From contig OW569391.1 in NCBI GenBank assembly GCA_937625935.1, positions 1-64,000 on the forward strand: a stretch of 64,000 bases of DNA. Reading direction: 5' to 3'. A program made the translations under genes and the position numbers. Shown in pieces: positions 48,834 through 60,845 of this stretch. This DNA comes from Tetramitus jugosus (Eukaryota > Heterolobosea > Eutetramitea > Acrasida > Vahlkampfiidae). The notes under the pieces were generated by a model. That model had not been told where the DNA came from and made no database searches. It saw only the letters and a list, made by a program, of their open reading frames with translations. Position 1 is the first letter of the stretch; each line of letters begins with the position of its first letter.

Positions 48834-50189
48834 CTAGATGAGTGGATGGATGATGGCTGACTCTGGTTTGTTAGAGCTAAGATCATTGGCTTGTGGACGA
48901 GTGAGAATGTTAGATTTCAAGTACTGAAGTGCTTCGTCCTGTAGATAAGCCAGGAACAACGAATCCAATTCTCGCTTGATCACTTCATTGTCGAGACAGG
49001 CTTGAGCTGTAACGAGATTCAAGTCATCCTCTGCCACACCAGACAATCTCAACCGTAACTTTTCAGCCCGTGCAAATTCCTTCAACTTCTTTGACTTGCA
49101 GTTTGGATCCGTCAACAGTGCATCCACAAACAATAAACTGTTATCTACGTTGGACACAATATTCATGGCATGATGTCGAACAAAACTATAAAATGCCATG
49201 AGCAACGAATCTGTCACATCAAAATTCCTAGGCGATAACAGAATTGCTCCCTTGCGCTTATAGTATTGAATGGCGTAGGACTTTGGCAGCGCGTAATGAA
49301 CCGCGTCAAACACTTTTTGCTTAATATCACTCTTGCTGCTGCTCGAATAGGTACGCGGTGCCAAAATCTTATCATCCAAAAACTCTTCTTCTTCCTCTGC
49401 TTGGTCCAACAAAGTATTCAAAGTCGGTTGAATATGACGAGCAGCATTGATCGAACTTGCTGAATTCTTTGAAATTTGAAACAGGGAACGTGCACTCGTT
49501 GCATTTGCTCTTATAATCTGAACATTCTTCAACACGTTTTGAGCCTCATAGCAACACAACATATTACACTGACTTAGCTTAAACAAGGAATGAGCCGACG
49601 ATTTTGCTATACTGAACTTGATTGCATAATCTTCGACACCAATTACAAACTTTGGCGACTGATTCAGAGTCAATGGCACTGTATCCTTCACGATTGACTC
49701 CGACCCTAATGCACTTGCAGCATCCGTCGTCGTCGTCGTAGAGTTCACCTTTTTCTTCTTATTTTTCGAGGTTGAGCTGGTCTTTGTTTTGCGCTCAGAC
49801 TTTGTTTCTTCCTCTTTGCGGTTATCATCGCCTGAATCTCTCTCAAACAAAAACTTGCATCTCTCCTGATCCCACTCCCTCATCAAGTCCTTGAAGAAAA
49901 AGTGCATGTGTTGACCGTATTGATAGAGATCGTGACTCACATGTTGAGTTTCGATCGTTCCACACTGCAAGGGCCTCCCTATCGAATTCATGATTGTATA
50001 TCCAGTACATTTCGATGAAATATCGAGTCCAATATGATAAACCGATGGCGTTGCAGAAGCAGTAGGAGAAACTGAGGATATTTCTCCGCTGAACGAGGGA
50101 AGACGATGGGATAGGAGTTGACCAAGGTGAGATTGAAAAGTGGAATGACTGAAACGTCGAGCTGCTGAAACTGCATCCCTGGACAACAT
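48834..50189 (-). CDS. RuvC-like nuclease-fold protein, probably mitochondrial
   Basis: 451 aa from ATG 50189 (MLSRDAVSAARRFSHSTFQ), an arginine/serine-rich leader without acids, typical of a mitochondrial presequence. The core has the RNase-H/RuvC order: GLDISSKCTGYTIMN (first Asp), a strand GVEDYAIKFS (Glu), the helix KLSQCNMLCCYEA, and late DAVHYALPKSY and NFDVTDSLLMAFYSF (candidate final acids). A disordered K/S/T insertion (about 115-160) separates the first two. The arrangement suggests a Holliday-junction-resolvase-like enzyme for mitochondrial DNA. A catalytically inactive relative cannot be excluded. Confidence 0.6.
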   Translation of the reverse strand: MLSRDAVSAARRFSHSTFQSHLGQLLSHRLPSFSGEISSVSPTASATPSVYHIGLDISSKCTGYTIMNSIGRPLQCGTIETQHVSHDLYQYGQHMHFFFKDLMREWDQERCKFLFERDSGDDNRKEEETKSERKTKTSSTSKNKKKKVNSTTTTTDAASALGSESIVKDTVPLTLNQSPKFVIGVEDYAIKFSIAKSSAHSLFKLSQCNMLCCYEAQNVLKNVQIIRANATSARSLFQISKNSASSINAARHIQPTLNTLLDQAEEEEEFLDDKILAPRTYSSSSKSDIKQKVFDAVHYALPKSYAIQYYKRKGAILLSPRNFDVTDSLLMAFYSFVRHHAMNIVSNVDNSLLFVDALLTDPNCKSKKLKEFARAEKLRLRLSGVAEDDLNLVTAQACLDNEVIKRELDSLFLAYLQDEALQYLKSNILTRPQANDLSSNKPESAIIHPLI

Positions 50190-50297
50190 GATGTTCTTTT
50201 TCAACCAAAATTTTTGGGAGTTTTTTCACAACAGCGGAGAAAATTTTCTTTGTTTGAAGTTCAGCCTAGCAGCGAAAGTTTGCTTGGGGTTGGTTGT

Positions 50298-51981
50298 TTA
50301 TGTTTGGTTTTGTGAGGGGGTGCATTTTGTGCAGTACCATTCTCCCTCGGGCACATCTGAGAGTCCAGCACATGTTGGATGGCACGAGTTGGGACATGAT
50401 TCACAACAAATGAGCAATCCACCATCGCCACAAATATAGCACAAGTCTTCGTTGACATCGATGACTTCTTGTAGCGGAGGTGTCGGTGTTTCCGTGGTGG
50501 CTGCCTTTGTTTTCCTCTTCTTCTTTGGTTCGACTGTTGTGTCGTCCTTTTTCTTCTTCTTCTTCTTTTTGTCACTTGTTGTATCCGATGATGTTGCATC
50601 ATTCGAAGTAGTAGCTTTACGGCTCTTCTTCGCGGTGGTTGAAGCTTCTTTCGTTTTCTTCTTTTTCGCTGGTGGCTCAGCATCGTCGCTTGTTTCAGTA
50701 GCTTTCCGTTTTGTTGTCTTCTTCTTTTTCGTACTAGCTGCCGCAGAGGCATCAGATGACTCCTCGACAGGTGTCTCTGGAGTTGTTGTCTTCTTCTTTT
50801 TCGATCTAGCAGCAGGCACGGTCAGAAGAGGAACAGTCGGTTGATCAGAATCAGTTGCTCGACCAGATAGAAAAGCTGTAACAATCGACTCTAGAGTAGC
50901 ATTTTCTGTCCGAGAAGAGTCCATCTCCACCGTTCTCGATCTTTTCTTTTTTGGTTTTGGTGTTGTTGATGGAGGTTGTACTTGTAGAGGCACGAGATCA
51001 TCCCCATTGTTGGACGAACTTGTAGCAGCAGCCACAGCACTTGCTCTCTTCTTTTTGGTCGCAGGCGATGCCTCATCGCCCTTTTTCTTTGGACCTCTCT
51101 TCTTTGGCTTATTCAAATCGTTCCACTCTTGTATGAATTGATTGATACGAGCAACTTTTGTCTTCTCGTGATTCTCAATCATCTCTTCCACATAATTTAC
51201 AAAGTTTTGCTGTACGAGCGACAACGGATTCGTCGCTCCCATCGTATTGACACTAAACGACACGGGATCAAAGTGATTAATATCAGATTTGATCGAATCA
51301 TACTCACTCGCCAAATCCTCTAGCTCTTCTCTATCATCAAAAATCTCTGAGCTCATTGTAACAAATTCCGATGGCTCCAATTGCTGTTCCTCCGTCGTTG
51401 CCATATAATTCGACTCCGAGTCCAACAAACTCTGCATCTCATCCAACTTTACCACTGCACAATAGCTGAATGATCCAATCCGTTGCATCTCATTCAATAT
51501 ATAATACGCATCCACAATATTCTCCTCACGTATCTTTTGTCGCAAATTCAACAAAATTTCAAACACACTCGTACTAATCTTAATTTTGATCTTTGGTTGC
51601 AACGGTTGAGTCATGTACAAAAAGTAGAGCATGTACACGGCAGCGATCTGAATATTGGTCGGATAATCCAGCACAAGATAACCCATGGTAATAAAAAACA
51701 GCTCTTGTATAAACAGTTCCTTGTCAATCTCATCGGGGCATCCACTGTGAATCATGGAAAAGTTGAGTCGTTTCCATTCTTCCTTGAAAATCTTGGCTGA
51801 ATAGGTGTGTCTCTGTGTGAATCATAAGAAGTGCGTTATTAGTAAAAATACAGTCGAAATAAAAGGAGTTGTGTGAAAAATGCAGCTGTGTGAAACATAC
51901 ATCATCAAAACGACGGATGAGCATCCTGAGATCCTGTGCATATGGAGACAACAGAGTTGATTGAAGACCTGCTGTCGGCAT
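50298..51981 (-). CDS. SNAPC1: SNAPC1 (SNAP43)-like protein fused to a PHD finger
   Basis: Two exons: ATG at 51981, exon 1 51901..51981, intron 51792..51900 (GTATGT...CCAAG), exon 2 to 50298, giving 524 aa. Residues 1-150 follow SNAPC1: LRMLIRRFDD, FKEEWKRLNFSMIHSG, ELFFITMGYLVLDY and YMLYFLYMTQPLQPKIKI. SNAPc recruits polymerases to snRNA promoters. The middle is lysine-rich and disordered with AT-hook-like PKKRGPKKKG. Residues about 460-515 are a C4HC3 PHD finger (CYICGDGGLLICC...CHPTC...WYCTKC), which would read histone H3 tails. In an alternative reading the acceptor is the CAG five bases upstream, but that breaks the frame. Confidence 0.75.
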
Positions 51982-52469
51982 TTTCGTGATCCTCTTCTTT
52001 GATTTTTGACTTCAAATTTTGTGTTCAGTTTTTTCTCACTAAAATTCAATCAATTCATGGAAGAATGATTCTCCGTGGTCGGCAAAAGTGAATGATGAGG
52101 TTCAACTTTATTTCTTGGTACCGCTTGTGAAGTTTCAAGTTTCTAAGTAATTGGCAAGCTGTAAAGTTGGTCAGGCAACGAAAAACATGTTCAACACTCA
52201 GAACAACTTGAAACGATTCCCAAGCCCGTTTCAGGTAGGAGTATTCCAACCCATTGTCACATTTCAAAAATCAAGGTGTGTTGATGTGTGACGGACAGCG
52301 CAGAAAAAAATCCACACAAACGGAACACCAAAAAACAAAACAAAACAAAGCAGGAGAGACAAGCAAGAGAGAGATACGATATTCATCAAAAAGCATATCA
52401 TCCAATCGACTCCAATTTCCTCCCACCACCATCAACAACAAACAATAATAACATCTTTTTAACAACAAG

Positions 52470-55400
52470 ATGGCGACATTGGAAGAAAAATTAAAAGAGT
52501 TGGAAGATTATCAATTGCTCTCCAACCAACCAAGTATTGAAGCACTGACTGAATATGTAACTTATGAAACTGGTTCCTTTGGAAATCCATTGAACTTTGA
52601 TGACAGAGATGGATTTAAGACTCGTTTTGCAAGTGAAGCGAAATCAATTGCCGAATTGGTATGTTGGTGTTATTGAACAATTTTTTGTGGCACCAAGTGT
52701 GCTGTTCGATTGGAACATGTTTTTTGTTGTGTGTTGGGTGTTTCGCGCTCTTTTTTTTGTAAGTGCGCTCGCGGCAAAAAAATTACGGAGAATGGACGAA
52801 AGCTAACACCATCTTTTGTTACTTGTGATGATGATGGCGAATTGTAGCATACGATACTAGAGGATGGAGATCACTTCATTCACACATTGTATACTTATAG
52901 AAGTGTTTCTTCTGCACTTCCTCAGATCAAACCAGATGCCCCTAACAAGGCCGCGTTGTACAGAAAGATTTTTGATGTCTTGGACCCTGAAGTCACCAAA
53001 GTGAGACAATTGTTGCGATTTCACAATCAAACTGTTGTAGCTGTTGCAAGAATCTTCACTGAGCTTATCAATGCTGAAAAGCAAAAGGAAATTCCTAGTG
53101 ATACACTGCTCGATGACTTGATTCGTGTCCTGGATATGATTCTCAAGTTGGATGCTCTGAAGAATATGAAGGCTGCCATCAATAACGATTTTGCTTCTGG
53201 ATTGAAGAGGTATGTTGTTTTTATAGACACGCTCTTTTTTTTTTCAGTAGTATGTTCAATAGCTAACAAGCATGATGATAATCATGTAATGCGTTTTTTT
53301 TGATAATAACGATAGAGCTGTGCCTCACATGGACAAAACAGGTGTTGACCCAGAGAAGATTGCCTTCTTGGAGGGCAAAACTGATGAAACACTCATTTTC
53401 CAAAACTTTTTGAGCAAGAACAACAGTATCATTATTGGATTGAGAGATGAGTTGGTCAAGATTTCAGGTTTTGACAACGTTATGGTGTACTTGATCAATC
53501 GTTGTGCTGATAATTTTGAAGCCAATCGTTTCTTGTTCTGTGATCAAAAGCATTGTCTGCTGCGTGTCTGTGTCTTTGGTATGTTCTTGTTGGACAATAA
53601 CAAGACTGCAAAGGAAGCGTACAAAAAGTTGAATATGCCTCGATTCTACAAGATTTTCAAGCGATATCCCTATATTCCACTGTATGGTGATATGACGTTG
53701 GCGTTGAAGACCATTTTGAAGACTTGTAGTTTATTGTCGGACCAAGATTGGACCAACAGTGAACAAGAGGAGAAGAAGCTCGGTTCCAAGAGCTACTTGT
53801 TGGATTATCACTTGGCATCCATTCGTCGTGAATATCAAATATTCAGCACTGAGTTCATGCTCCTGGTCAACAGAATTAAGAATTTGGTCAAGAATGGTAA
53901 GGAAGTGTCAGAGACAATGAGATCTCAGGCCAACAAGTTGAGTGAGAAGGGTATTCGACATGTGGCCAACTGGACATCACTCATCTTGGAACAGAGTGCA
54001 TGGAAGTATTCTCATCCTGCTGATGCTTCATTGGAGAATGAAGTGCAGTACAACTCTGAACAACAACCAGCACAGGCCGATGAGGAGAAGAAAATTACAG
54101 AATATGAGCGTGTTGTGCGTTACAATTACAACGCTGCAGACAGAGCCGCACTGGTCGATACAATTGCCATGATTAAGGGTCTCGAGAGTTTGATGTTGAA
54201 GCACTCTGGTTTGTTTGCTCCACTCATCCGTGCTCAAATTCATTTTGAGTTACAAGAGTTTGTTCAAGTAACCTTGACTGAAATGTTGCTCAGAACAAAG
54301 GAAAAGAAGCGTCCTATTCACAACACCGTTCTCGAAATGAGAGATATTGCTGCTGATTGGCTCAATGGTCCACCTAGTGACATTCAAAAGAGATCAAAGA
54401 AGGAAAGTGCACCAGAGTTCCCAAAGAGAAACACTGCACCATCCGCTACTCAACTTCACATGATTAGAAGTATCTTGAGTACTTTGTATAGTGAGCGATC
54501 CCCTGGTATGCAATCCAAGGGTCTGTTCTCTTCCAAGGACTTTGATTCTTCCCAAGTAGAAAAGATGCAAGAGTTCTATGACTCGAGTCACATGTGGTCC
54601 TACTTGTTGAACTATAATATGACCATTAGAAGAGCTGCCAGTTTGGCTGATTTGTGGTACAGAGAATTCTACTTGGAAATGGCCAAGGAGCATCAGTTCC
54701 CAATTGAGATGTCTCTTCCTTGGATTTTGACCAAGGAAATTTTGGAGAGAGGAAACACTACACTCATGGAGAGTATTCTCTACCCATTGAATTTGTACAA
54801 TGATGCTGCATATAGAGCTCTCTTTGTTTTGCAAAAGCGCTTCCTGTACGATGAGATTGAAGCTGAAACAAATCTAGTGTTCGATCAACTTGTCTACAAG
54901 CTGAGTGAACAGATTTACTCTTACTTCAAGATTGTTGCCTCAAGTATCCTGCTTGATAACCAGTATAGATTGTTGGTTGAGAAGTCCTTTGGTACTACTC
55001 TAACTGCAGTGCCACACAGCAGATACGACGTTTTGCTCAGACAAAGAAATGTGAATATTTTGGGAAGATCCATTGATTTGAACTTCCTGATCTGTCAGAG
55101 AATCAACTTGGTGATCAGAGAAAACTTATCCAAGGCAATTTTGAAGTTTGAGGCTTCATCCCTTCCAGCGGTTATCGAATTGGAAACCATGGTCAATGCC
55201 ATTAAGACAACTCATTCCCTACTGTCAAAGCACTTGGATTTGGATCCATTTGAGAGTATCTACTCTGAAGTCAATGACAGCACATCCATGGTTTCTTTCG
55301 AAGGAAGAATTGGAAGACATATCACTGAGGAATTGTTGATGGATTTCTTTAAGCACTTCAACTACAACACTGTGACTCAAAGATTTGTCAGAAAGGAGTT

Positions 55401-56889
55401 TAAGGATGCTGCCGATGATACCAAGTACGAGCGTGAAAAGATGCCAAATCTGCCACCTAACTATCTCTTTGGTTCAATCTTCTACAATGCTTCATTCAAG
55501 GTTGCTAACGATTTGTACAAGAGTTTTGTAGGACATGAGCATGTTGAGGCTATCATCAGACTTGTGGGTCAGGAGTCACTGGCTCTCATTGTTGAAACTT
55601 GCATCTCCTTCATTGAAGATAAGTTGACCAATGATTTGGCACCATATATCAGTGCTCTGATGGAGGCTATTCCAGTTCGTGTTATCCTTCAGCCAGCTGC
55701 TTATACACTTGAGGGTGTGTATGGATACTTCCAAATGACTTTCAGAGATTTCCTCCATTATCAGGAGTTGAAGACTGGTGTCTTCCAAAGTTTCAGAGTT
55801 CTTGGTAACTGCATTGCTTTCCTCTTGCTTTTGGACACTTGCCAGCTCTCACAGAACATTACTAATTTCATGAGCGGTGCTCCATTCCTTGGTATGCGAC
55901 CATTGTCTAGTTCAGGAAACAAGAAGCGTGAGGAGTTATTGAGCGACATGTTGGACAGGGAAGAAGATGTTGCAACAAACAATTTGAGAAACCGTGGTAC
56001 ATCAATGGTTGGTTTCGAAGAACTCATTGATTTGGAAAAGTTGTCTGATTTGTTTGTTGTGCGTCACAATCCTGAGAACACACCATTGGTGCAAAAGTTG
56101 AAGACCTTTGTCAGTGATCCAAACATTCAAAATGTTATCAGAGCCAAAGAAATGAGCAAGGATCTGCCACAACAAGCTGCAAGAGCTGTCAAGATGTACA
56201 CTCCTCCAAGAGAGATGACATCTCTATTCAAGCAATTGCTTGAGAGAATGGGAGGTTTCCTGGATAAGGTTAGAGAGCCATGGAAGGGTACTTCTCCATC
56301 GGATCGTTTGCAAAGACTGGATTACTCCAAGGAATTCTACAGACTGTGGGGTATTCTTCAATTCGTGTTCTGTTTGAAGGACAAGCGTCATTCAGGTTAC
56401 TCTGACTTTGAGATTTTCGGTGATGGCTTTTCATGGGCTGGCTGTACTATTATCTACTTGTTCGGGCAACAGCTGAGATTTGATGCTTTCAACTTCTCAG
56501 ATCACGTCATGAATATTAATTTGTTCTCTGATGCTGGTCGTGACAGAATGCAAGACTTCTTGCAAACTGCCACTGAAGTTCGTATTCTGAACGACAGAGT
56601 GTTCAACACCTTGAGGGCTTGCCACCCAATGGCTCAGAATCCTCCTAATCATATCGAACCTCCAACTACGGAAGAGTTCACAAAGGTCAGAGTGATTACC
56701 TCTGTTGATACAACTGCCCACAGACAAACCATGGCCCATCAATCTGGTAACACTGAAAACTTTGGTCAATACAGAGAGCAAGCACCACCTCCACCACCTC
56801 AAACGAACAGCAGTGCTCCACCACCCCCACCACCTCCAGCAAGCAGTGGAGCCCCTCCTCCACCACCTCCACCACCACCAATGCAATAA
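52470..56889 (+). CDS. PIR121: PIR121/CYFIP subunit of the SCAR/WAVE complex
   Basis: 1,374 aa in three exons: 52470..52658, 52848..53209 and 53316..56889, with introns 52659..52847 (GTATGT...TTGTAG) and 53210..53315 (GTATGT...CGATAG); phases agree. It matches CYFIP over its length: LEDYQLLSNQPSIEALTEYV at the start, DALKNMKAAINNDFASGLKR, RRAASLADLWYREFYLEM and LNFLICQRINLVIRENLSKA. It binds Rac-GTP and holds SCAR inactive, controlling Arp2/3-driven actin branching in pseudopods. The last 45 residues are an added proline tract (PPPPPPPASSGAPPPPPPPP), unusual for this subunit. Confidence 0.97.
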
Positions 56890-57063
56890 GTGGTTTGGAC
56901 TCATTTCCTATAAATTATTTACTATACCCTTAAATCTTATCATCTCCTTACGTAAAGTATGGCGACAAATCCAAAAAAGTAAAACGTTGAGAATTTATTC
57001 AAACAAAATTCTTCATGACAACATGGAGGTTGTTCACCAACCAGTTACGTACCGCGGACTGGT

Positions 57064-60000
57064 TCATAGCCAGTCATCTTCACTGACCTTATCAAATAGA
57101 AGAGTGCAAGGTCCAATATCGCATATTCTCGTGTCAATTAGAGTCTCTTGCTTTTCATCTCCCTGAGTGATAAACACTGAAATCTGATCCTTTGGTAATC
57201 CATAAACTGCCTTGATTTTCGCTTGTTGACTGATTTCAAAGAGAGTACTCTGACTTGGGACTGACATTGCCTTCTTTCTTCCCTCAGAGTTCTGTACAAA
57301 TATTTGAATAATTTTAGTGATGTTCCCTGATTGATCATCCTCGTTATCTGTTATTGACAAGTTCTCTTCGACATCATCTACACTCTGAACAAGAGGAGAT
57401 TCTTCAACTGGTGGCGCTAGGTTATCGATCACTTCAGTTTGTTCCTGTGCTGACGTGATCTCCTCTTCGAGTCTTGCTTGCAATAATTGGGCTTCTAACT
57501 CAATCTTCTGTTTCTCTTCCTCTAACTTTCTATTCAATTCTTCCTGTTCTCTCCTTACTCTTTCCTCCTCTTGCTCCTTTTTAAGTTGTTCCTGCAACTG
57601 TCTTTCTCGTTCTACACGTTCTTCCTCCTCTCGAGCAATTTGTCTTTCTCGTTCTACAAGTTCTAGCTCGGCTTGTTTCTCTATTTGTTCCTTCTCCTTC
57701 CTCTCTTCCTCCAATCTCTGTTCTTCTAATAGTTTCTTTTCTTCCTCTTGTTTCTTTCTTTCCAGCTCTTGCACTTTCTCCTCTTCTCGTTTCATCTGTT
57801 CTTGTCTTCGCTTCATGGCTAGTTCAAGTTCAGTATTGGTAGGAGGTGCAGCCTGAGGGATACTCTTTGGTTTTACCACAGGAGAAGTTGGTCTTAATCT
57901 CGGTGGGAGTACAGGTTGTTGTTCTTCCTGTTCAGGTCTGGTTCTTAAAGGGATCATTGGAGGTCGAGCTTCACTTGATTGTGCTTGTGGAGAAACAGGC
58001 GATGATATTTGACGTGGCTGTTGTGGCCGTTGGGGAGCTGCGTGGGATGTTCCGATATTCAAACCTACTACCTGCATCGAGTTTCGCACGTGGTCATTCT
58101 CTACCTGTTTCAGCAGCATTATTGACTGACGAGTCGAGGGAAGTCTTCGGTTTCCTTTGTGAGACAGACCTGCCTTCTTGACAGTGTCGAGCGGAGACTT
58201 TAGATTGCGTGTAGATAGGTCAATCTGTGCTGCAGGGGCTACGGTTTGAGGTTTTGATAGATTTCTCGTTGATGGTCTTGGAGGAACAACAACAGCCGAT
58301 TGTTGTGGAGGTGGAGTAAGAGGCGGTTGAGGCTTTTGAGGGATTGCAGGTGGTTGTGAAGATGGCAACGGTGGTGACATGACTGGTGGTGCTCGAGAAG
58401 GCAGTTGAGGCGTCAACTGTGGCGGTGACATTTGAGGTGTTGATGGCTGTCGTGGAGACATGGAAGGAGGCACTGGTTGCTGTTGCAATAGAGGAGCTAC
58501 TCTTTGCGGTACTGGCGGTGGTGCTTGTTGTAATGGAGGAGATAGAGTTGTCACTGTTTCTGCTTTTGGAGACACAAGGGGTGGTTGGAGGGATCTCTGT
58601 GGAGGTGGTGGAGCTTGTTGTGATGGAAGTTGAGGAGGGGAGATGCTTGGAGGGGATGGTCGAGGTGCTTCGTCCTGCTCAATCTCTTCCTTTTGTCCAT
58701 CGTCGGGAGTAGTTTGTTCCACGATATCAATGTCAGTAGGCTGGAAGTCGATCCATGATGGTTGTCTTCGAGACTCTTGAGAGTAATTGTTCCGCTTTGG
58801 AGGAGTGGGTGGTGGAGAGGCCACTTGATCCATTTTGTTGGAGAGAGTTGGCTTCGTAGATGGTACAGGTGGCGATGGCGATGGGACACTATCTGTATAT
58901 ATTTGATTTCTCTGATTGACAGTAGGACTGTTACGAAGCGCCTCCACCTTTTCATGTGTTACATTGGTCAAAGACTCAACCTTTTGGGTTGTTTCCACCT
59001 CTTTAAGTTTGAAAATGGTCTCTGATCGGTTTACCCTCTTTGGCATCTTGTTTCCAATCTTCTTTTGTGTGAACCGGTCGAGAGCAGTAGTTTTAGGTTG
59101 TACAGATCTCTCACTGACACATTCTGTTGGAATCAATCCTTGACTACGATCCATGAGACGAACAAGTGACAATCCATCCTTTCTCCTCTCCAATATATCT
59201 ACAATCATTCCAGTAGATACACTCACTTCGAGTCCAGATAAAGCACCATAATCATTAACGATACTTCCTCTGCCGAGTGCAATCTTTGTCGTATCCTTCA
59301 CATAATCCTCACTAATATTGGTAAACATATTGTCCATGATACGAGCATGGTTATGTAGCGTGCTCTGTCTCGTTTTCGTTACTTGACACACCTCGAAACT
59401 CGTCGCATCCTTCTTCAATTCATCTCTCCATTTCTCCCATTCCAGCTTTGTCGCAACAAAGCAATTCAATCGTATCTTGCCCTTTCTCTCGCCACTCGCA
59501 CTCACAATGACATCGAACCTGTACTTTATCATGTTGTGGAACACTGGTAAATCACCTTCGACAATCAAATCCTTGAATTGCTTTGGATTGCTTGACTCAT
59601 ACATGATCAACGAACATCCAGACGTCAGAAACAGACCACTGAGCTGACACTTTTTCGTGAAAAATGTGAGATGACACTTGTTGTCAAAGACACCCATGTA
59701 TGGCTTGTATGTCTCCTTGTCAGAGTTTGTCATGATGAACACAACACCACTCTGCACATATTGATAATCCTTGTGCAACGATTGTTGGAATTGCTGCTTC
59801 ATGACCGTTCTGTGAGCTCCTAGTGCATCCACGTCCCAAGCTTCCGTTTGCAAGTGCTTGTAAGCATCTTGCGAGTAGAGTTCTTCAACACTGACAGGAT
59901 CAACTCTGAGAGCTCCATGCACCAACAACATATTGATCCAACCAACCATCTCATCCTCTGAATCACAAGCTAAAAACACAAACTTGTCTGTATTTCACAA

Positions 60001-60420
60001 TTCATCAATCGTAACAAATTTTTGGCGCGAAAAAAATTGTAAGTTAACTCTGACCGACAATTCGTGTTGAGCGACGCAACTGAATGTAAAAATGTCGATC
60101 AACACCATAGCTTACCATCAAAAACACACAAGGTACATACCTCTTGAGCTATCCTTTTGATGAATCTTGAACGTAAATGATCTTCTCGAAAAATTTTCAT
60201 ATCCCTCTGCAACGGGTCGATTCTCCACATTGATTACATGTTTTGCTTTCATACTACCCAGAGAATAACTACTACTGCTATTTCCACTATTCGTACTTGA
60301 GGATGTCTCATTTGTCTCAAACAACGACAATTGTTCATCCTTGAGAATTGCATGATATTTTTTCCAATAGTTACCCTTTAGAGTACTCTTCTCTTGACGA
60401 TAGAGAGCACCTTGTCTCAT
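57064..60420 (-). CDS. PH - PH - SH3 - proline-rich - coiled-coil scaffold
   Basis: 1,067 aa: ATG 60420, exon 1 60141..60420, intron 59988..60140 (GTATGT...TACAG), exon 2 to 57064. The first PH domain (about 5-120) is split by the intron (GNYWKKYHAILKDEQLSLFE ... FLACDSEDEMVGWINMLL). A second PH-like domain lies at about 175-305. An SH3-like domain (about 330-385) has VNDYGALSGLEVSVSTGMIV and QGLIPTECV. Next are a long proline-rich region (about 470-760), an R/E-rich coiled coil (about 810-940) and a C-terminal ubiquitin/RA-like fold (about 985-1060, KIIQIFVQNSEGRKKAMSV). It probably links phosphoinositides to actin or vesicle proteins. Convergent with PIR121. Confidence 0.8.
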
Positions 60421-60845
60421 TTTTTAAACGCTTGTCGATGATGTTGTTGGTTTTTCGGTATATTCGTAGCCAGCTTTTTGGTGTGTTTTCGTTGCCACTG
60501 ACGAGATTTTTTGAGCCGACATCTCAAACGTCATCGGATTTGTTGCATATTCCGACTTATGAAGCTGAGGAAGAACTCATCATTTCAACGCTATTCTTCC
60601 TTGATTACCGGCGTAATGTACACCAAAACACAGTGGAGAGTACTTCAGCTAATCTGATGAATTTGAGATATCCAAGAATGTAGTGTGGATAATTTGTCGT
60701 TATTACCCGTCGCGGCTGTAATTTACTCTGAGACGATGACCGGATCATTACGATAACAGGTTTTTCCCTCGATAAGGAAATTGCCTAAATGGTGCTTTTT
60801 GTGAACAAAAAACAGAGAAGCAGTAAGTACAGAGAAAATAACAGA
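60421..60845. other. Divergent intergenic region
   Basis: 425 bases between the divergent starts of the PH/SH3 scaffold and the EGF protein. A plus-strand open frame here (60348-60683) overlaps the scaffold exon antisense and looks like chance. No clear gene. Confidence 0.5.

Noticed and set aside
50452-50844. 130-aa phenylalanine/valine-rich plus-strand open frame
   Set aside because: Antisense of the lysine-rich region (AAG/AAA codons read as CTT/TTT) of the SNAPC1-PHD gene.
60020-60034. E2F-like TTTGGCGC motifs (also at about 32,917, 36,270, 48,592 and 52,745)
   Set aside because: Occurrences fall mostly in coding sequence or introns with no consistent promoter position, so no regulatory claim is made.
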